Positions 8,886-18,335 of a stretch of 33,433 bases of DNA are shown here, in pieces. This DNA is from Nitrospinaceae bacterium (GTDB taxonomy: Bacteria > Nitrospinota > Nitrospinia > Nitrospinales > VA-1), in contig JAJDAV010000077.1 of assembly GCA_029261695.1 (NCBI GenBank), positions 1 to 33,433 of the forward strand, given 5' to 3'. Numbering within the stretch: position 1 is the stretch's first letter; the number at the start of each line of letters is the position of its first letter. Position numbers and translations under genes: made by a program. The notes under the pieces are model-generated. The model was not told the DNA's origin. It searched no databases and worked only from the letters and a program-made list of their open reading frames with translations.

Positions 8886-9323
8886 ATGAGCACGACTACT
8901 GATTCCAAAATTCGAATCCAATTAGAAGATTTCTCTGTTACGGATGAGATCGAGGCTATGAAAAAAGTATCGCGCAATATTGGCGGTATCACCACCTTTC
9001 TCGGAACAGGTCGAGAGCTTTCAAAAGGTGAAAACATCACCCAACTCAATTTCGAACACTATCCCAAAATGGCCGAAAAAAAGCTTGAAGAAATTCGCCA
9101 GCAAGCCATCAAGGACTACGGCATCATTGATATGAGCATCATTCATAGAATCGGGCCGATTGAAATTGGAGAAAATATTGTTTTAATCGTTGCCGTGGGT
9201 GAGCATAGAAAAGAAACATTTGTAGCCTGTGAATGGGCCATCGCCGAACTTAAACGTGTAACCCCCATTTGGAAAAGGGAAACCACTTCTAAAGGCGAAG
9301 TCTGGGTTCAAGACACTCCCTGA
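8886..9323 (+). CDS. moaE: Molybdopterin synthase catalytic subunit MoaE
   Basis: 145 aa, family length. GGITTFLGTGRELSKGE near residue 35, the LNFEHYPKMAE segment, IHRIGPIEIGE, and the VTPIWKRE segment with the active-site lysine near residue 130 identify MoaE. It forms the heterotetramer with MoaD that converts cPMP to molybdopterin. The start has AAAGGG about six bases upstream. It is the last gene of moaCDE. The next gene, the AddB-like nuclease, starts 91 bases later, with only a weak hairpin (GGATTAATATCC) in the gap, so read-through is possible. Confidence 0.96.
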   Translation: MSTTTDSKIRIQLEDFSVTDEIEAMKKVSRNIGGITTFLGTGRELSKGENITQLNFEHYPKMAEKKLEEIRQQAIKDYGIIDMSIIHRIGPIEIGENIVLIVAVGEHRKETFVACEWAIAELKRVTPIWKRETTSKGEVWVQDTP

Positions 9324-9414
9324 ACCACCTCTTTCCACGCCTAAATTCCTACACCTCAAATGGGGATTAATATCCAGTAGCAAAACAAAAATCTTCAATA
9401 GGCAGTATTTTTTT

Positions 9415-12021
9415 ATGGCGAACACCCCTTTGATCCTGACTTCAAGCAATCGCCTGGCGCGCTGGCTCATGCTCGAACACGATGACCGGCAAAAGCAGAA
9501 AAAAGTCTGGCAAACCCCCAAAATCCTTCCCCTCACCGCATGGCTAAAACAAGTATGGCTAGATACCTGGCCAGAAAAATATCTTCTCAGTAAAATTCAA
9601 TCTGAAGCACTCTGGGAAAAGATTATAAGCAACGACTCCAACATAAAGAAAACAGGTCTTTTACACAAAAAAGCGGCGGCAAAGGAATCCTATCAAGCCT
9701 ATAGGTTCATTCATGAATACCAACTTCCTATTCTCAGGCAGGACTATCAGGAAACTTTAGAAACGGTTTCCTTTTTTCAATGGATGGACCGCTACGAAAA
9801 GAAACTGCAGCAGTGGAATGCACTGGACTCGGCACAGCTAATGGATTTTGTAAGCCAATCAATCAGGTCAAAAAAAATTACCCTACCTAGCTCCATTCAG
9901 TTTAAAGGATTCCATAATAAAACACCCCAACTGCAAACATTATTAAACTCGATACAGCAGCAGGAAACGAATCTGGAATTCCTCGACTCCTCGGAGGATT
10001 TGCTTAAAAAAGAAAATTGTTCACTACAGAAATATGACGACAAAATTCTGGAGGCACAAGCTTGCGCTCGATGGATTAGAAAAAATTATCAACAGGGAAA
10101 ACGTTTTGGGATAATTGTTCCTGAACTCGAAAAATATCGTTCCCTCCTTAATCGGGAACTCGCCACTGAGTTGTGTCCGGCTTCTATTCTCCCAGAGCGC
10201 AAGATAAGTCTACCTTTTAATATCTCGCAGGGTTCCCCTTTAAGCCAAACCACACCCATCAGCCTGATCCTCCAAATTTTACAATCAAAGACCTGCAAAA
10301 TTTCTGCAGGCATATTTTATTCCATCCTCCGCAGCTCCGTATTCCAATCCGATCAAAACGCGGCTCTGGAACTTGAGGCCAAGCTAAGAAGGGAACGATT
10401 AATAGATATTGATTTAAAAAAAATCCGCTACAGGCTGAACAAAGAAAACCCGCTTTACAAAACGATTAACACTTGGAGTGAGTGGGCTTTGGACAACAAA
10501 CCCGACCTGCCTAGCGAGTGGTCAAAAAAGATATCCAAAACGCTACAGGAAATAAATTGGCCCGCCATAGAAGAAAAAATTACGGAAAAAGAAAACCTCG
10601 TTTACGAATCCTGGAAAAAATGCCTGGACCAGTTATCTTCATTGAATCACATCACAGGCTTAATATCACGGGGCGCAGCCATCGATATTTTATCCAGCAT
10701 CGCAGAAACCTTTTTATTCCCTGAAAAAAACCGTGACCATTTCATACAGGTAATCCAGCTTTCTGAGGCCGCAGGAATGAGTTTCGATTACACATGGGTC
10801 ATGGGCTGTCATTCTGAGGCGTTGCCACCCTCACCCGAACCCAACTCATTCATCCCATCTGCCCTTAGAAGAAAGCATCAACTGCCACGTTGCAATTCCA
10901 AATGGGAACTTGAAAATTGTGAGATTCTACTACAAGAAATTTTACAGTTCTCAGACGAGATTATTTTTAGCTATCCCTCGCAAGATGGCGAAACTGACCT
11001 GGAACCCAGCACCCTGCTAAAAGCGTTTCCACAGGCAGAAGGCCTTGTTCTGCCTTCTTCTAAAGTTAAAGATCAAATCTGCAACTTTACTGCACTGGAA
11101 TCTTTTGAAGAAGAACCCTTTCTTCATTTAAGTGAAGATGAAAAACACCGATTCGAATTGGGCGAAAAAAGTGGGGGGACTAATTTGCTCAAATTGCAGG
11201 CAAATTGCCCCTTCAGTGCATTCACTCGTTATCGGCTTCATGCAAGAGACAACGATATCCCGGATACCGATTTTGACCCTCTGCTTCGAGGTCAATTGAT
11301 TCACAGAATTCTTGAAATCTTCTGGATAAAAACAAAAACAAAGAATCGCCTGGAAAAATTATACCAATCCGAGCAACTCGAGCGCGAAATTCAAAAATGT
11401 GTTCATCAAGCAGCTCAGGAACTTTCTGAAAATCTATCTGAGCAACCAGAATTTATAAAAATGGAAGAATCCAGAAGTTTAACCCTGGTTAAAGAATGGT
11501 TAATTAGGTTTGACATGTTGCGGGACGATTTTACGGTGCTCAAGTCTGAAGAAAATAAAACAGCTCGAATCAAAACACTGACTCTGAATTTACAGATTGA
11601 CCGCATTGACCAGACACAAAATAACAAGCAGGTCTTGATCGATTACAAAACAGGAGAGGCGAAAACCAGCGAATGGCTGGGCGAAAGAGTTTTATCACCA
11701 CAACTGCCGCTTTACTCAACCCATCTTTCTCCATCTGCAGTCGCTTTTGCTCAGATAAAAAGGGGATCAATGAGGTTTCGAGGAGTTAAAGACCCTTCTT
11801 TTATTTTTCCCGGCCTAAAAGTAATTCCATATCAAAAGATTGTTGAAAGTACCGAATGGAGTGATCTGCAAGATTTTTGGAAGGAGAAAATTGAAACACT
11901 TGTCGATGAGTTTTTGCAGGGTTTCATCTCCATTGATCCGGCACAAAAAAAGACAACCTGCCAAAACTGTAATTTCGAAAGTTTTTGTCGAATAGGCACT
12001 ATCGAAGTGGATGAGCCATGA
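9415..12021 (+). CDS. AddB-like Fe-S PD-(D/E)XK nuclease of a helicase-nuclease pair
   Basis: 868 aa. The C-terminal third holds a RecB-type nuclease: LLRGQLIHR with H630, an IDRID acidic segment near residues 728-732, and D743-Y-K745-T-G. Four cysteines are placed like the AddB iron-sulfur staple: C598 (NCPFSAF), then C849, C852 and C858 near the end. The N-terminal part is a degenerate helicase-like region, and I see no Walker A motif, unlike Firmicute AddB. The length and arrangement match the uncharacterised 'probable DNA repair protein' family encoded beside an AddA-like helicase. It should act with the next gene product in resecting double-strand breaks. Its stop overlaps the start of that gene by four bases (ATGA). 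The start codon lacks a clear ribosome site. Confidence 0.88.
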   Translation: MANTPLILTSSNRLARWLMLEHDDRQKQKKVWQTPKILPLTAWLKQVWLDTWPEKYLLSKIQSEALWEKIISNDSNIKKTGLLHKKAAAKESYQAYRFIHEYQLPILRQDYQETLETVSFFQWMDRYEKKLQQWNALDSAQLMDFVSQSIRSKKITLPSSIQFKGFHNKTPQLQTLLNSIQQQETNLEFLDSSEDLLKKENCSLQKYDDKILEAQACARWIRKNYQQGKRFGIIVPELEKYRSLLNRELATELCPASILPERKISLPFNISQGSPLSQTTPISLILQILQSKTCKISAGIFYSILRSSVFQSDQNAALELEAKLRRERLIDIDLKKIRYRLNKENPLYKTINTWSEWALDNKPDLPSEWSKKISKTLQEINWPAIEEKITEKENLVYESWKKCLDQLSSLNHITGLISRGAAIDILSSIAETFLFPEKNRDHFIQVIQLSEAAGMSFDYTWVMGCHSEALPPSPEPNSFIPSALRRKHQLPRCNSKWELENCEILLQEILQFSDEIIFSYPSQDGETDLEPSTLLKAFPQAEGLVLPSSKVKDQICNFTALESFEEEPFLHLSEDEKHRFELGEKSGGTNLLKLQANCPFSAFTRYRLHARDNDIPDTDFDPLLRGQLIHRILEIFWIKTKTKNRLEKLYQSEQLEREIQKCVHQAAQELSENLSEQPEFIKMEESRSLTLVKEWLIRFDMLRDDFTVLKSEENKTARIKTLTLNLQIDRIDQTQNNKQVLIDYKTGEAKTSEWLGERVLSPQLPLYSTHLSPSAVAFAQIKRGSMRFRGVKDPSFIFPGLKVIPYQKIVESTEWSDLQDFWKEKIETLVDEFLQGFISIDPAQKKTTCQNCNFESFCRIGTIEVDEP

Positions 12022-15000
12022 AACCCACTGACCTTTCTGTCCGAGAGCAGGCACTAGATCCCACACGATCTTTTATTGTTCAAGCGCCTGCGGGTTCTGG
12101 AAAAACAGAACTTTTAATCCAACGTTACCTCAAACTTCTCGGAGGTGTAAGCCAACCCGAAGAAATTCTGGCAATGACATTCACTCGTAAGGCATCGGGT
12201 GAAATGAAATCGCGTATTTTCTCCGCTCTCAAAGGAGCAGAAGGAAATTGTCCCCCCGAATCCGAGCATCAACAAAAAACCTGGAATCTGGCGCGAATCG
12301 CTTTGGAAAGAAATCAAAAATTTGGTTGGAGACTCCTTGAAAACCCAGCTCGTCTTAGAGTTGTCACTATCGATTCCTTCTGCACTTTTCTAACAAAGCG
12401 GACCCCGTTACTTTCAAAACTAGGTGGCCCAACAGAAATTCAGGAAAATATTGAAGACCTCTACTTACAGGCCGCCAAAAAGACGCTTTCAAGAATTGAG
12501 AATAACCGAGACACTTATGCCGAACTCATCCGAACTCTGTTGCGACACCTGGACAATGACAAAAACGCTTTTTTGTTACGAATCGTGCAATTACTAAAAC
12601 TACGCGATCAATGGATGATTTCATTTTTTGATAAATATGAAAATATAAAAGAGCACTTACTAAATGATGAACACCGGCAAAAACTAGCTGGAATATATTC
12701 TCAGTTAGTAGAAAAACAATTGAATGAAACATTTAGGTTATTTCAAGCTCAGCTACAACAAAATATTGTTGAATTTGCCGCATTTGCAGGATCAAACCTG
12801 ACCGAAACAGACTCCCCTATCGCTGCCTTGAATAGGCTTAGCTCCTTCCCATTGCCCGAAGCCAGCGCTCTTGGCATTTGGAAAGGTATTGCAAGCCTTC
12901 TTTTAACAAATGAAGGAGAGTTGAGGAAAACGGTCAATAAAAACTCTGGTTTTCCTGCGGACAAGACTGCACTGGCGATCGGAATGAAAAAAAACTTCCT
13001 TCAACTTCTGGAAGCCCTTAAAGAATTTCCCGCTTTAATCCATTCTCTGGCGAAAATCAATTCCCTGCCTGAACCGCATTTTTCGGATCATGAATGGAAT
13101 ATTCTGCGAACAACCATTCGACTATTACCCGAGATAGATTTGCAACTTAGAAACCTACTACAGGAGAAACAACTGACCGATTTCAGTGAGATTTCATTGG
13201 CCGCCTTAAAAGCCTTTGGCAATGATATGGCCCCCACCGATCTTGGGAAATATCTCGATGACAAAATTCAGCATATTCTGGTTGATGAGTATCAGGATAC
13301 CTCTTACAAACAAGAAGAATTATTAAAAAAACTTACCGCAGGATGGGAACCGGGAAAAGGTCAAACTCTTTTTATTGTGGGCGATCCCAAGCAATCGATT
13401 TACCGTTTCAGGGATGCCGAGGTAGGATTATTCCTAAAAACACAGAAAGAAGGGATCGGCAACCTTAAGCTAGAAAATCTTTCTCTTGAATCTAATTTTC
13501 GTTCACAGGAAAAACTCGTCACCTGGGTCAATCAATGTTTCCAGAAAATTTTCCCTATTGAAAATGACCCTAATTCTGGGGCCATCGAATTTTCAAAATC
13601 CACAGCCGTCCTAAGTGAAGAACCCTATGACGGGGTCGTCCTGCATCCATTGAATCCAGAATCAGATACCCGCCATACCGCAAAAGAGGAAGCCGCAGAA
13701 GTATCCCAATTAATTCAGTCCATTCGTGTTAATTCACCCCAAGCATCCATTGCTATTCTGGTACGCAGTCGAACACATTTGCGAGAAATTATACGCGAAT
13801 TAGAATCTGATCATGTCGCATTTAAAGCCGAATCTATTTATTCCCTTGCTGACCGTCCTGCCATCATTGACCTTCTATCACTGATGCGAGCCCTTCTTTC
13901 TCCTCTCGACCGAATTGCATGGCTTTCCATTTTACGTGCGCCCTGGGCAGGGCTTTCCCTAAAGGATATTCACAGGGTATGCGAAAAAGATTCCTCCATA
14001 TGGGAACGATTGAATGATGCAAAAATTATTTCAACACTTTCAGAAAAAGGACAAAAACAAGTCAGGAGAATCATTTCTGTCCTGCAGCCAGGTTTAAACT
14101 CCTTACCTTCAAATAATTTTCGCGATCTTCTAGAAAACTGCTGGGTGCAGTTAGGCGGCCCCGTATGCCTTGAAAATACCCCGCCCCGTGATATTGAAAC
14201 TTTTTTTGATGAAGTAGAACGAATCATGGAAAAGGGGGAATTAAGCAAAATTGAGCATTTCAATCAGGTGATAGAGAATTTACACGCCAGCCCTCTTACA
14301 CCAGATGAAAATGCCATTCAAATAATGACAATGCACAAAGCCAAGGGCCTGGAGTTTGATTATGTAATTTTGCCAGGACTTGGAAAACGACCCAAATCTG
14401 CAAACAAAAGATTGGTTTTCTGGATGCCGTTTGGCGAAGAACTACTTCTGGCCCCGATTGAAGAAAAAGGAGACAAAGCCGCACCGTTGTATAATTTCCT
14501 CGCCGAGTTAGACAAGGAAAAGGATGAGCATGAAATGTTACGCCTCCTTTATGTCGCAGCTACCAGGGCAAAAAAGCAGGTCCACCTCTTTGGAAAAGCT
14601 AATATAAAAAATGATCAATTAAATCCGGAATCCAATTCATTGCTTGAAAGTCTGTGGCCATTTATCAATGATCACTGGGAACCCACAAATTTTATCAGCC
14701 CACCGGAACAGGAGACAGAAACAGTTCAAGGCAATATAATTCTTAAACGACTTCCTGCTGATTTCAAACCTCCAGAGCCTTTTCCAGCAATTGACAACCC
14801 GCGACTCGGAGAAATTGAAGAAGAGAAAGAAGTCAGCCCCTTTCTATGGGCCGGCAATGCCGCTCGCTGTCTTGGAAATGTATTACACCGAATTCTCCAA
14901 ACCATCACAGAAGAGGGATTAGAAAATTGGCCTTTGGAAAGAGTAGGTAAAATGGGACCACAAATTAAATCAGCTTTACTGAGCGAGGGACTCCCCTTTG

Positions 15001-15371
15001 AGCAAACAGATAGCACCTTAACCCTTGCACAGAAGGGCCTAAGCAATACATTAGAAGATGCAAAGGGACGTTGGATTCTTGCCAATCACGAAGATAGCCA
15101 TTCAGAATACCCTTTAACTCAGTTAACAGAAAACCGTTTTACCCGTAATATAGTAGACCGTACTTTTGTTGAATTTGGCGTCCGATGGATTATTGACTAT
15201 AAAACAGGACGTCACGAAGGAGAAGATCTTGAAAATTTTTTAGATAGTGAAGTAACACGTTATTTACCTCAACTTAATCGTTATGAAGCAATTCTGAAAG
15301 AATATGGAGAAAATCGCCCCATTAAAAAAGCGCTTTATTTTCCTATGCTTAAAATCTGGAGAGAAATTTAG
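12018..15371 (+). CDS. AddA/RecB-like UvrD-family helicase-nuclease
   Basis: 1117 aa. Helicase motifs in order: Q-motif region, Walker A A23-T30 (APAGSGKT), Ia (TFTRKASGEM), DEYQDTS with D423/E424, III (VGDPKQSIYRFRDAE), IV around SLESNFRS, V (TMHKAKGLEFD) and VI (LLYVAATRAKK). A RecB-type nuclease domain follows, with LGNVLHR (H957) and D1060-Y-K1062-T-G. The protein should be an ATP-driven 3'-5' DNA translocase with its own nuclease, paired with the AddB-like nuclease encoded immediately upstream. Two potentially active nuclease domains in the pair is the AddAB arrangement rather than RecBCD. Translation is coupled by the ATGA overlap. The gene ends 52 bases before a convergent histidine kinase gene. 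Confidence 0.94.
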   Translation: MKPTDLSVREQALDPTRSFIVQAPAGSGKTELLIQRYLKLLGGVSQPEEILAMTFTRKASGEMKSRIFSALKGAEGNCPPESEHQQKTWNLARIALERNQKFGWRLLENPARLRVVTIDSFCTFLTKRTPLLSKLGGPTEIQENIEDLYLQAAKKTLSRIENNRDTYAELIRTLLRHLDNDKNAFLLRIVQLLKLRDQWMISFFDKYENIKEHLLNDEHRQKLAGIYSQLVEKQLNETFRLFQAQLQQNIVEFAAFAGSNLTETDSPIAALNRLSSFPLPEASALGIWKGIASLLLTNEGELRKTVNKNSGFPADKTALAIGMKKNFLQLLEALKEFPALIHSLAKINSLPEPHFSDHEWNILRTTIRLLPEIDLQLRNLLQEKQLTDFSEISLAALKAFGNDMAPTDLGKYLDDKIQHILVDEYQDTSYKQEELLKKLTAGWEPGKGQTLFIVGDPKQSIYRFRDAEVGLFLKTQKEGIGNLKLENLSLESNFRSQEKLVTWVNQCFQKIFPIENDPNSGAIEFSKSTAVLSEEPYDGVVLHPLNPESDTRHTAKEEAAEVSQLIQSIRVNSPQASIAILVRSRTHLREIIRELESDHVAFKAESIYSLADRPAIIDLLSLMRALLSPLDRIAWLSILRAPWAGLSLKDIHRVCEKDSSIWERLNDAKIISTLSEKGQKQVRRIISVLQPGLNSLPSNNFRDLLENCWVQLGGPVCLENTPPRDIETFFDEVERIMEKGELSKIEHFNQVIENLHASPLTPDENAIQIMTMHKAKGLEFDYVILPGLGKRPKSANKRLVFWMPFGEELLLAPIEEKGDKAAPLYNFLAELDKEKDEHEMLRLLYVAATRAKKQVHLFGKANIKNDQLNPESNSLLESLWPFINDHWEPTNFISPPEQETETVQGNIILKRLPADFKPPEPFPAIDNPRLGEIEEEKEVSPFLWAGNAARCLGNVLHRILQTITEEGLENWPLERVGKMGPQIKSALLSEGLPFEQTDSTLTLAQKGLSNTLEDAKGRWILANHEDSHSEYPLTQLTENRFTRNIVDRTFVEFGVRWIIDYKTGRHEGEDLENFLDSEVTRYLPQLNRYEAILKEYGENRPIKKALYFPMLKIWREI

Positions 15372-15423
15372 CTACTATTTAAAGTAACACTATTAGCAAC
15401 CATGAACCCAATTTGAAGTATCG

Positions 15424-16581
15424 TTATATTTTTTCTTCAAGCTTTTTCTTTATTGGTAATTCAATAGTAAAACAGCTTCCCTCCCCTAGAACGCTTTCCA
15501 CCCTGATTGAACCATCCATCAGCTCTACCAATCCTTTGGCAATATTTAGCCCTATCCCTGTACCTTCAGCGATATTAGACTCATTTTCCAATCGGCAAAA
15601 TGATTTAAATATGTCATCAATTTTATCTTGAGAAATACCAATGCCGGTATCTTGGACCTGAATACAGATTGTGTTCTTAGAGGTTTTTTCACATTCAAAG
15701 GTAATAGAGCCACCCATCACATTATATTTGATTGCATTCCCAATCAAATTCAAAAGTATTTGCCTCAAACGCTTAATATCAACCCACGCATAAATATCCG
15801 AGTCAGAAGTTAATTTACTAAAAATTTTGATATTTTTTTCATCAGCCAAAGGTTTTACAATGGCCACTAATTCATCCAGAAGAATCTTTACGTTGACATC
15901 TTTCTGAGAAATAGTCACAAGTCCAGATTCTACATGAGACATATCAAGCAACTCATTAATAAGGGTAAGAAGATGTCTCCCAGCCTTTAAAATGTAATTG
16001 ACATTATTTTTTTGGTTTACTGTTAATGGTTCATCAAAATTCATGCTTAGCACTTGCGCAAAACCAAGAATGGAGTTCATGGGAGTTCTTAGCTCATGAC
16101 TAATTTTCGCTAAAAAATCTGTCTTAGCCTCGTTAGCTCTCACCGCTTCTTCTTTAGCTTCGATCATTTTTATTTCTGCTAACTTTTTTTGTTGCAGCGT
16201 ATCCCATTCCCGCAAAACCATTTTCACAATGGTTGGAATAAACGCTAAAGATTTATCAGACTTTACAAGATAATCAAATGCTCCTGCCTTAATTGCTTCA
16301 ACGGCTTTTTTTTCGTCACCCTGCCCAGACATAACGATTAATGGATATTCGCAATCATTTTTTTTGGAAGACAACAATTCCAAACCATTACCATCAGGTA
16401 AATATAAATCGGTAATTACTATATTAGGTGAGTTCTCTACTAAATATGCCTTGGCTTCGAAAATACTTGAGGTAACAAAAAAACTAGGGTACTCCAAGTT
16501 TCTTTGGAATGCTCTTCGCACAGCTTCGACATCCGTTTCCTGATCTTCAACTAAAAGAATATTCAGTTTTTCGTGTTCCAT
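15424..16581 (-). CDS. Receiver-histidine kinase (REC-HisKA-HATPase)
   Basis: 385 aa, soluble. The N-terminal receiver domain has E12-D13, phospho-acceptor D58 (ITDLYLPDGNG), S85 and K108. A helical linker (about 125-155) leads to HisKA with H162 (KISHELRTPMNS) and a HATPase domain with N282 (NLIGNAIK), DTGIGIS and GTGIGLNIA. All key residues are present. A receiver at the N-terminus means kinase activity is probably controlled by phosphorylation from another kinase, or that this protein relays phosphate. No partner response regulator is encoded next to it: the helicase gene is convergent and the CBS protein gene divergent, so it is an orphan. Confidence 0.93.
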   Translation of the reverse strand: MEHEKLNILLVEDQETDVEAVRRAFQRNLEYPSFFVTSSIFEAKAYLVENSPNIVITDLYLPDGNGLELLSSKKNDCEYPLIVMSGQGDEKKAVEAIKAGAFDYLVKSDKSLAFIPTIVKMVLREWDTLQQKKLAEIKMIEAKEEAVRANEAKTDFLAKISHELRTPMNSILGFAQVLSMNFDEPLTVNQKNNVNYILKAGRHLLTLINELLDMSHVESGLVTISQKDVNVKILLDELVAIVKPLADEKNIKIFSKLTSDSDIYAWVDIKRLRQILLNLIGNAIKYNVMGGSITFECEKTSKNTICIQVQDTGIGISQDKIDDIFKSFCRLENESNIAEGTGIGLNIAKGLVELMDGSIRVESVLGEGSCFTIELPIKKKLEEKI

Positions 16582-17078
16582 AAGAAATCCATTATTTCCA
16601 TTAAAACAACCCCATATAACAATGATAGGGACTTTTAGTATTTGATCAACAATAAAGTAATACCCAAATTATACCGTAAGGGAAATAGCACAATGGTAAC
16701 AATCTTAACTCTGGTCAAAATAGCCAGATAAGCTTTGGACTTAGTCGATCTGTTTTTTTGAATTTTTTTCAACTCAAGGAGAGCTTGATATGATTCAAAC
16801 GAATTCACATTTGTACTTCCTAGTACGACTCAAGATCAATCAGATGAAATTGCGTTTTTGGTGGGAACATCTCAAAAATCTAATCCTAAGAAAACCCGAT
16901 TAAGCACAAAACCATCACACCTATTCAAGTAATTCCCCCGAAACCCAATAACCACAAAGATTCAAATACCTTAAATACGTCTGCGCTATAGTTTTCCTAA
17001 CTTGTATTTTCATTAATCATTAGTTAACCTTAAGTAGTACTTGGTCTAATCCCTATTTAAAATTGTTAAGGAAATACA
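16582..17078. other. 497-base intergenic region between two divergent genes
   Basis: This AT-rich stretch separates the receiver-kinase (minus) from the CBS protein (plus). It must hold both promoters, but I find no convincing -35/-10 pair for either. The only clear internal element is a possible 37-codon gene with a strong ribosome site, listed separately. The CBS gene has AAGGA at 17068-17072, six bases before its ATG. I see no tRNA, CRISPR-like repeat or strong terminator. Confidence 0.6.
16790..16903 (+). CDS. Possible small gene, 37-residue basic peptide
   Basis: An ATG at 16790 is preceded at a spacing of seven bases by AAGGAGA (16776-16782), the best Shine-Dalgarno match of this intergenic region. 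It opens a frame of 37 codons ending in TAA. The peptide begins MIQTNSHLYFLVRLK and ends with LRKPD. It is rich in Lys, Arg, Leu and Trp and could be amphipathic. I recognise no family. The frame stays clear of stops just long enough for a micro-protein, which also happens by chance, so support comes from the ribosome site only. It could be a leader peptide for the CBS gene 175 bases downstream. Confidence 0.3.
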   Translation: MIQTNSHLYFLVRLKINQMKLRFWWEHLKNLILRKPD

Positions 17079-18284
17079 ATGGAAGACATCCGATCCTTTA
17101 TGGAGGAATCCATTTTCACTGTTGATTCTGAGGCTCCAGTGAAAATAGCAGCTGAGTTAATGAGAACGAATTCTATAAGCTCACTACTCGTTGACAAGGG
17201 TGGGGATTATACGGGGTTTCTAACAGATACAGATTTAACCAGGAAACTCGTTGCTAAAAACCTAGATCCGGGACAGACCAAAGTATCAACCATAGCTAGC
17301 AAAACTGTAATTACGAGAGAAGCAAATCTTTCTATGGCAGACGCTTACGACTGTATGAAGGAAAATAATATTCGTCATCTAGCCATTACGGAAAAAGGGA
17401 ATATTATCGGGATTCTTTCCATTAAGGATTTTTCAAATTATTATCACAACAAGCACTCCCAATCCGATGGGGAAAAGGGTGACATTCAATATTATATGCA
17501 AAGCAATATAGCTAATATTGAGTCATACGAAACCGTTGTAAAAGCCGCAAAAAAAATGGCCGAAAAAAAAGTTGGGGCCTTATTGGTGACAGAAATGGGA
17601 AAAGCAAAAGGAATACTTTCCGAGTCAGCAATAACGATGGATATTGTGGCTCAAGGGATTGATGCAGAAACCACCAAAGTATCATCCATTCTCAATCGCC
17701 AACTGATAACCATCGACTATAATCAATCAATGCAGGACGCCTATCAATTGATGAGAGGTAATAATGTCCGACAACTTTTTATCACCCGAGGTAAAAAGAT
17801 CACAGGAATGCTTTCTATAAAAGATTTTGCGAATTACTACAATCTCAAGTTTTGCAAAAAAATAAATGATGAGGATAGAATAAAGCATTACATGCAAGAA
17901 AACCTGGAAACCATCCCAGAAACAATGACCGTATTGCAAGCTGCCGAGATCATGAAAGAAAAGGAAATAGGATCTCTACTTGTAAAAGATCAAAGCGAAA
18001 TCACAGGAATTGTAACAGAAGAGGATTTTACCCGAAGGGTTTTAGGTAGCAATCTAGACTCAAATTCAACCCTGGTTTCAAAAGCTATGCGAAAACCTTG
18101 TAAAGTTGATGCAAGCCAAACCATGGACACGGCTTTAACTCTTATGCATGAACACGATATCAAATACGTGTGCATCACAGACAAAAGCAAAATAGTTGGT
18201 ATTATTTCCCTTAAAGATTTAACCATCTACTACAAACATAAGTATATCGTAGCCAATGACTTGGATGAATCTGGTATCCCGTAG
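17079..18284 (+). CDS. Protein of six CBS domains (three Bateman modules)
   Basis: 401 aa consisting entirely of CBS domains. Three similar units of about 130 residues (about 1-130, 131-262 and 263-395) each start with a YMQ/FMEE-type helix, contain two CBS motifs and end with a variant of GI(L/I)S(I/L)KD(F/L) followed by a YY. CBS pairs form Bateman modules that bind adenosine nucleotides or other ligands. No enzyme, channel or DNA-binding domain is attached, so it is a free-standing sensor or scaffold. The start has AAGGA six bases upstream. It is transcribed away from the receiver-kinase. The formyltransferase-like gene begins 51 bases later and may be co-transcribed. Partner and ligand are unknown. 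Confidence 0.93.
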   Translation: MEDIRSFMEESIFTVDSEAPVKIAAELMRTNSISSLLVDKGGDYTGFLTDTDLTRKLVAKNLDPGQTKVSTIASKTVITREANLSMADAYDCMKENNIRHLAITEKGNIIGILSIKDFSNYYHNKHSQSDGEKGDIQYYMQSNIANIESYETVVKAAKKMAEKKVGALLVTEMGKAKGILSESAITMDIVAQGIDAETTKVSSILNRQLITIDYNQSMQDAYQLMRGNNVRQLFITRGKKITGMLSIKDFANYYNLKFCKKINDEDRIKHYMQENLETIPETMTVLQAAEIMKEKEIGSLLVKDQSEITGIVTEEDFTRRVLGSNLDSNSTLVSKAMRKPCKVDASQTMDTALTLMHEHDIKYVCITDKSKIVGIISLKDLTIYYKHKYIVANDLDESGIP

Positions 18285-18335
18285 TTCCCAACACACCTGC
18301 CCCACAGCTTTCACTCTCCTTTTGAGTAACTTTAA

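Noticed and set aside
9183-9536. Minus-strand open frame of 117 codons across the end of moaE and start of the AddB-like gene
   Set aside because: It overlaps two well-supported genes on the other strand and resembles no protein. It is a shadow frame.
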